From: Chlorokybus atmophyticus
Lineage: Eukaryota > Streptophyta > Chlorokybophyceae > Chlorokybales > Chlorokybaceae
DNA: 64,000 nucleotides
Assembly (NCBI GenBank): GCA_009103225.1
Contig: RHPI01000671.1
Span: 195,350-259,349 of the forward strand
Direction of reading: 5' to 3'
The notes under the pieces were generated by a model, which had not been told where the DNA came from, ran no database searches, and was given only the letters and a program-made list of their open reading frames with translations. Below are positions 62,240-64,000 of this stretch, one piece after another (within the stretch, counting starts at the first letter, position 1; each line of letters starts with the position of its first letter). The translations under genes were made by a program, and so were the position numbers.

Positions 62240-64000
62240 ATGGCGCCGGCGCTACTGGCGCTGGCGCTGGCGTTGCTGTTGACGGCGCTGCCTACTGCAA
62301 GTGCCCAGTTTGCTACCGTCACGTAAGTGTTGTTGTTGCTCGGCCTAGCTCTAAGTGCTCTGGCATCACCATGAATGCAAACAGCAGCTACATCCAAACT
62401 CTAACATACTGTCATGCTTGCAGGGGTTGCGTCTACTGTGATATCTGTAACAATGGTAAGCTGTGTCAGCTGCGCTTGTACTCACTGTTTCACTCTGTAT
62501 GTGTGCTGATAGCTAGCAGGAGCAGATAGCAAGAGCAGGTAGCTCACTTAGCAGCAGAGCTTCTCACTTCTATACTTGCTCTCTCAGGCGTGTTCAACGC
62601 GCCAACCGACACGCAGCTTGCCAACGTCCTCATGCGCATAACCTGCACGAACAGTTTGGGTGTGGAGACGACTTCCACCTTCAGCACCGATGATTCGGGT
62701 TGCTACCGGCACGATGCCGTGCCTTCGGTAGAGTGGTACGAGTCTCAGGGTGAGATATATGCAGCATGCTCAGTACTGCCAGAAGACGCCAGTGGTGTAG
62801 CAACTTGCGGCAGCAAATCCACGAAAGCATGCGGGTCAGCTTATACCTTTAACGGCGACAATGCCTTACGCGCGGACATCGTGTACTCGGTGAGTACCAT
62901 GCGTAGCTTCTGTTGTATCAAGGCTGCTGCACAGAGGTATCGCAAGGAGTATGGACTGTAAATGGTATCAACGTGCAGTATGTACTACACATTGAACTGC
63001 ACATTGTGATATGCAGTACATTGTGCATTACATTGTGGGCAGAAACTAAGCTATGCATGTGTGTTGTGTGTGGTGCAGGTCCCTTTGCCGTTCTCTTGTT
63101 TCAGGCCAGACACGAGCCCTCAGAGCTGCTTTCCCTCGCCTCCCCCGCCCAAGCTTTTGCCACCTCCGCCCCCAACCCCACTCCCACCCCCGCCAAGCCT
63201 CTCGCCGCCTCCACCTTCCTCACCGCCTCCAACACCACCATCTTCACCGCCACCACAGCCTCCACCACCTTCACCACCGCCGCCGGGACCTCCACCTTCT
63301 CCACCACCTCCATCTCCACCACCACCACCGAAGCCCTCACCGCCACCACCATCTCCACCTGCACCGCCCCCGCCTAAGCCCTCACCGCCCCCGCCCTCAC
63401 CCCCTTCACCACCGCCGCCATCCTTGCCTTCCCCACCACCACCGTCACCACCGTCGCCACCGCCACCACGACCGCCTTCACCACCCCCACCTGTGATCTC
63501 ACCACCGCCACCGTCGCCACCACCACCCTCTCCACCTTCCCCACCACCTGCAAGGCCGCCACCATCTCCACCGCCGCCATCACCGCCTCCACAATCCCCT
63601 CCACCACCATCTCCACCTTCACCGCCCCCGCCTAGGCCATCACCTCCACCACCGTCACCATCACCACCTGCACCACCCCCACCTAGGCCATCACCCCCGC
63701 CACCCTCGCCACCGTCACCGCCTCCACCATCTCTGCCATTCCCACCGCCACCTCGACCTCCTCCTTCACCCCCACCGCCATCTCCACCTTCGCCACCCCC
63801 ACCGGTGCTCTCACCACCGCCGCCGTCGCCACCACCACCCTCTCCGCCTTCTCCACCACCTTCAAGACCTCCACCATCCCCACCTCCTCCATCTCCACCA
63901 CCCCCGCCAAAGCAATCACCCCCGCCACCAGGACCTCCACCATTCCCACCCCCACCCTCTCCACCTTCCCCACCGCCCCCTGGAGCACCGCCATCCCCAC
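62240..64000 (+). CDS. Ole e 1-domain / Ser-Pro-rich extensin-like wall protein, partial
   Basis: Exons 62240-62322, 62424-62455, 62588-62889 and 63079 to the window end join in phase. The start MAPALLALALALLLTALPTA is a signal peptide ending ASAQ. Next comes a roughly 120-residue Cys-containing domain with TGCVYCDICNNGVF and VLMRITCTN, the pattern of the pollen Ole e 1 / proline-rich protein domain. From residue about 140 the protein is a continuous [17 protein letters not shown] array that is still open at 64000. Such prolines are hydroxylated and arabinosylated in volvocine and plant walls, so this is an extracellular matrix glycoprotein. The C-terminus is outside the window, so a second globular domain as in pherophorins cannot be excluded. 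Alternative upstream in-frame ATGs exist from 62006, but the hydrophobic signal supports 62240. Confidence 0.8.

Noticed and set aside
63101-64000. Long Val/Glu-rich minus-strand frames
   Set aside because: They are antisense to the proline-rich array of the wall protein.

Overview
This window is nuclear DNA from a eukaryotic green alga, most likely a core chlorophyte (Chlorophyceae-like). The reasons: intron-dense genes with plant-type proteins (plastidial lipoyl synthase, DUF3593, Ole e 1 domain plus Ser-Pro-rich wall protein, BELL homeodomain, ArfGAP with FG repeats); transit-peptide-like N-termini; a spliceosomal U2 snRNA; and long repeat-rich spacers full of TGCATG/GCATGC motifs. Protein names come from motif recognition, not a database search. 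Exon models were built by hand from splice signals and reading phase. For most genes the exon lengths sum exactly to a whole number of codons.

Layout. 1-3795: gene-free, with several strong hairpins. 3796-7950 (+): BELL-class TALE homeodomain protein resembling Chlamydomonas GSP1. 7951-12523: repeats, an assembly gap and degenerate retroelement pieces. 12524-16070 (+): SAMHD1-like dNTP triphosphohydrolase. 16071-21362: a CT microsatellite, then the U2 snRNA gene (-) near 17.8-18.0 kb. 21363-22681 (-): U2AF35. 22.9-24.1 kb: two neighbouring inverted-repeat elements, one holding a gap. 25917-27826 (+): GT8 glycosyltransferase. 27.8-30.2 kb: dispersed repeats. 30198-32137 (-): FMN-binding split-barrel/DUF2470 protein, divergent from 32706-33790 (+), a plastid DUF3593 membrane protein. 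36150-37687 (+): plastid SLOG/DprA-like protein. 39282-42952 (+): cytosolic HSP70. 42953-45351: AT-rich, empty.

45.3-50.9 kb is an odd block. It has intronless, GC-rich, virus-like reading frames at 45352-46425 and 49251-50814, two of them broken by one in-frame stop each. They flank an intron-containing gene for a predicted secreted protein (46927-48504). 52794-54874 (-): short-chain dehydrogenase, divergent from 55581-59077 (+), an AGFG-type ArfGAP. 59851-61270 (-): plastidial lipoyl synthase, divergent from 62240-64000 (+), an Ole e 1/extensin wall protein cut by the window end.

There is no operon-like organisation; these are independent nuclear genes. Themes worth following are splicing (U2, U2AF35, an apparently high share of GC-AG introns, and exons of 16 and 18 nt), a SAMHD1-like dNTPase about 30 kb from a candidate endogenous viral block, and a family of dispersed repeats that recurs through the spacers.
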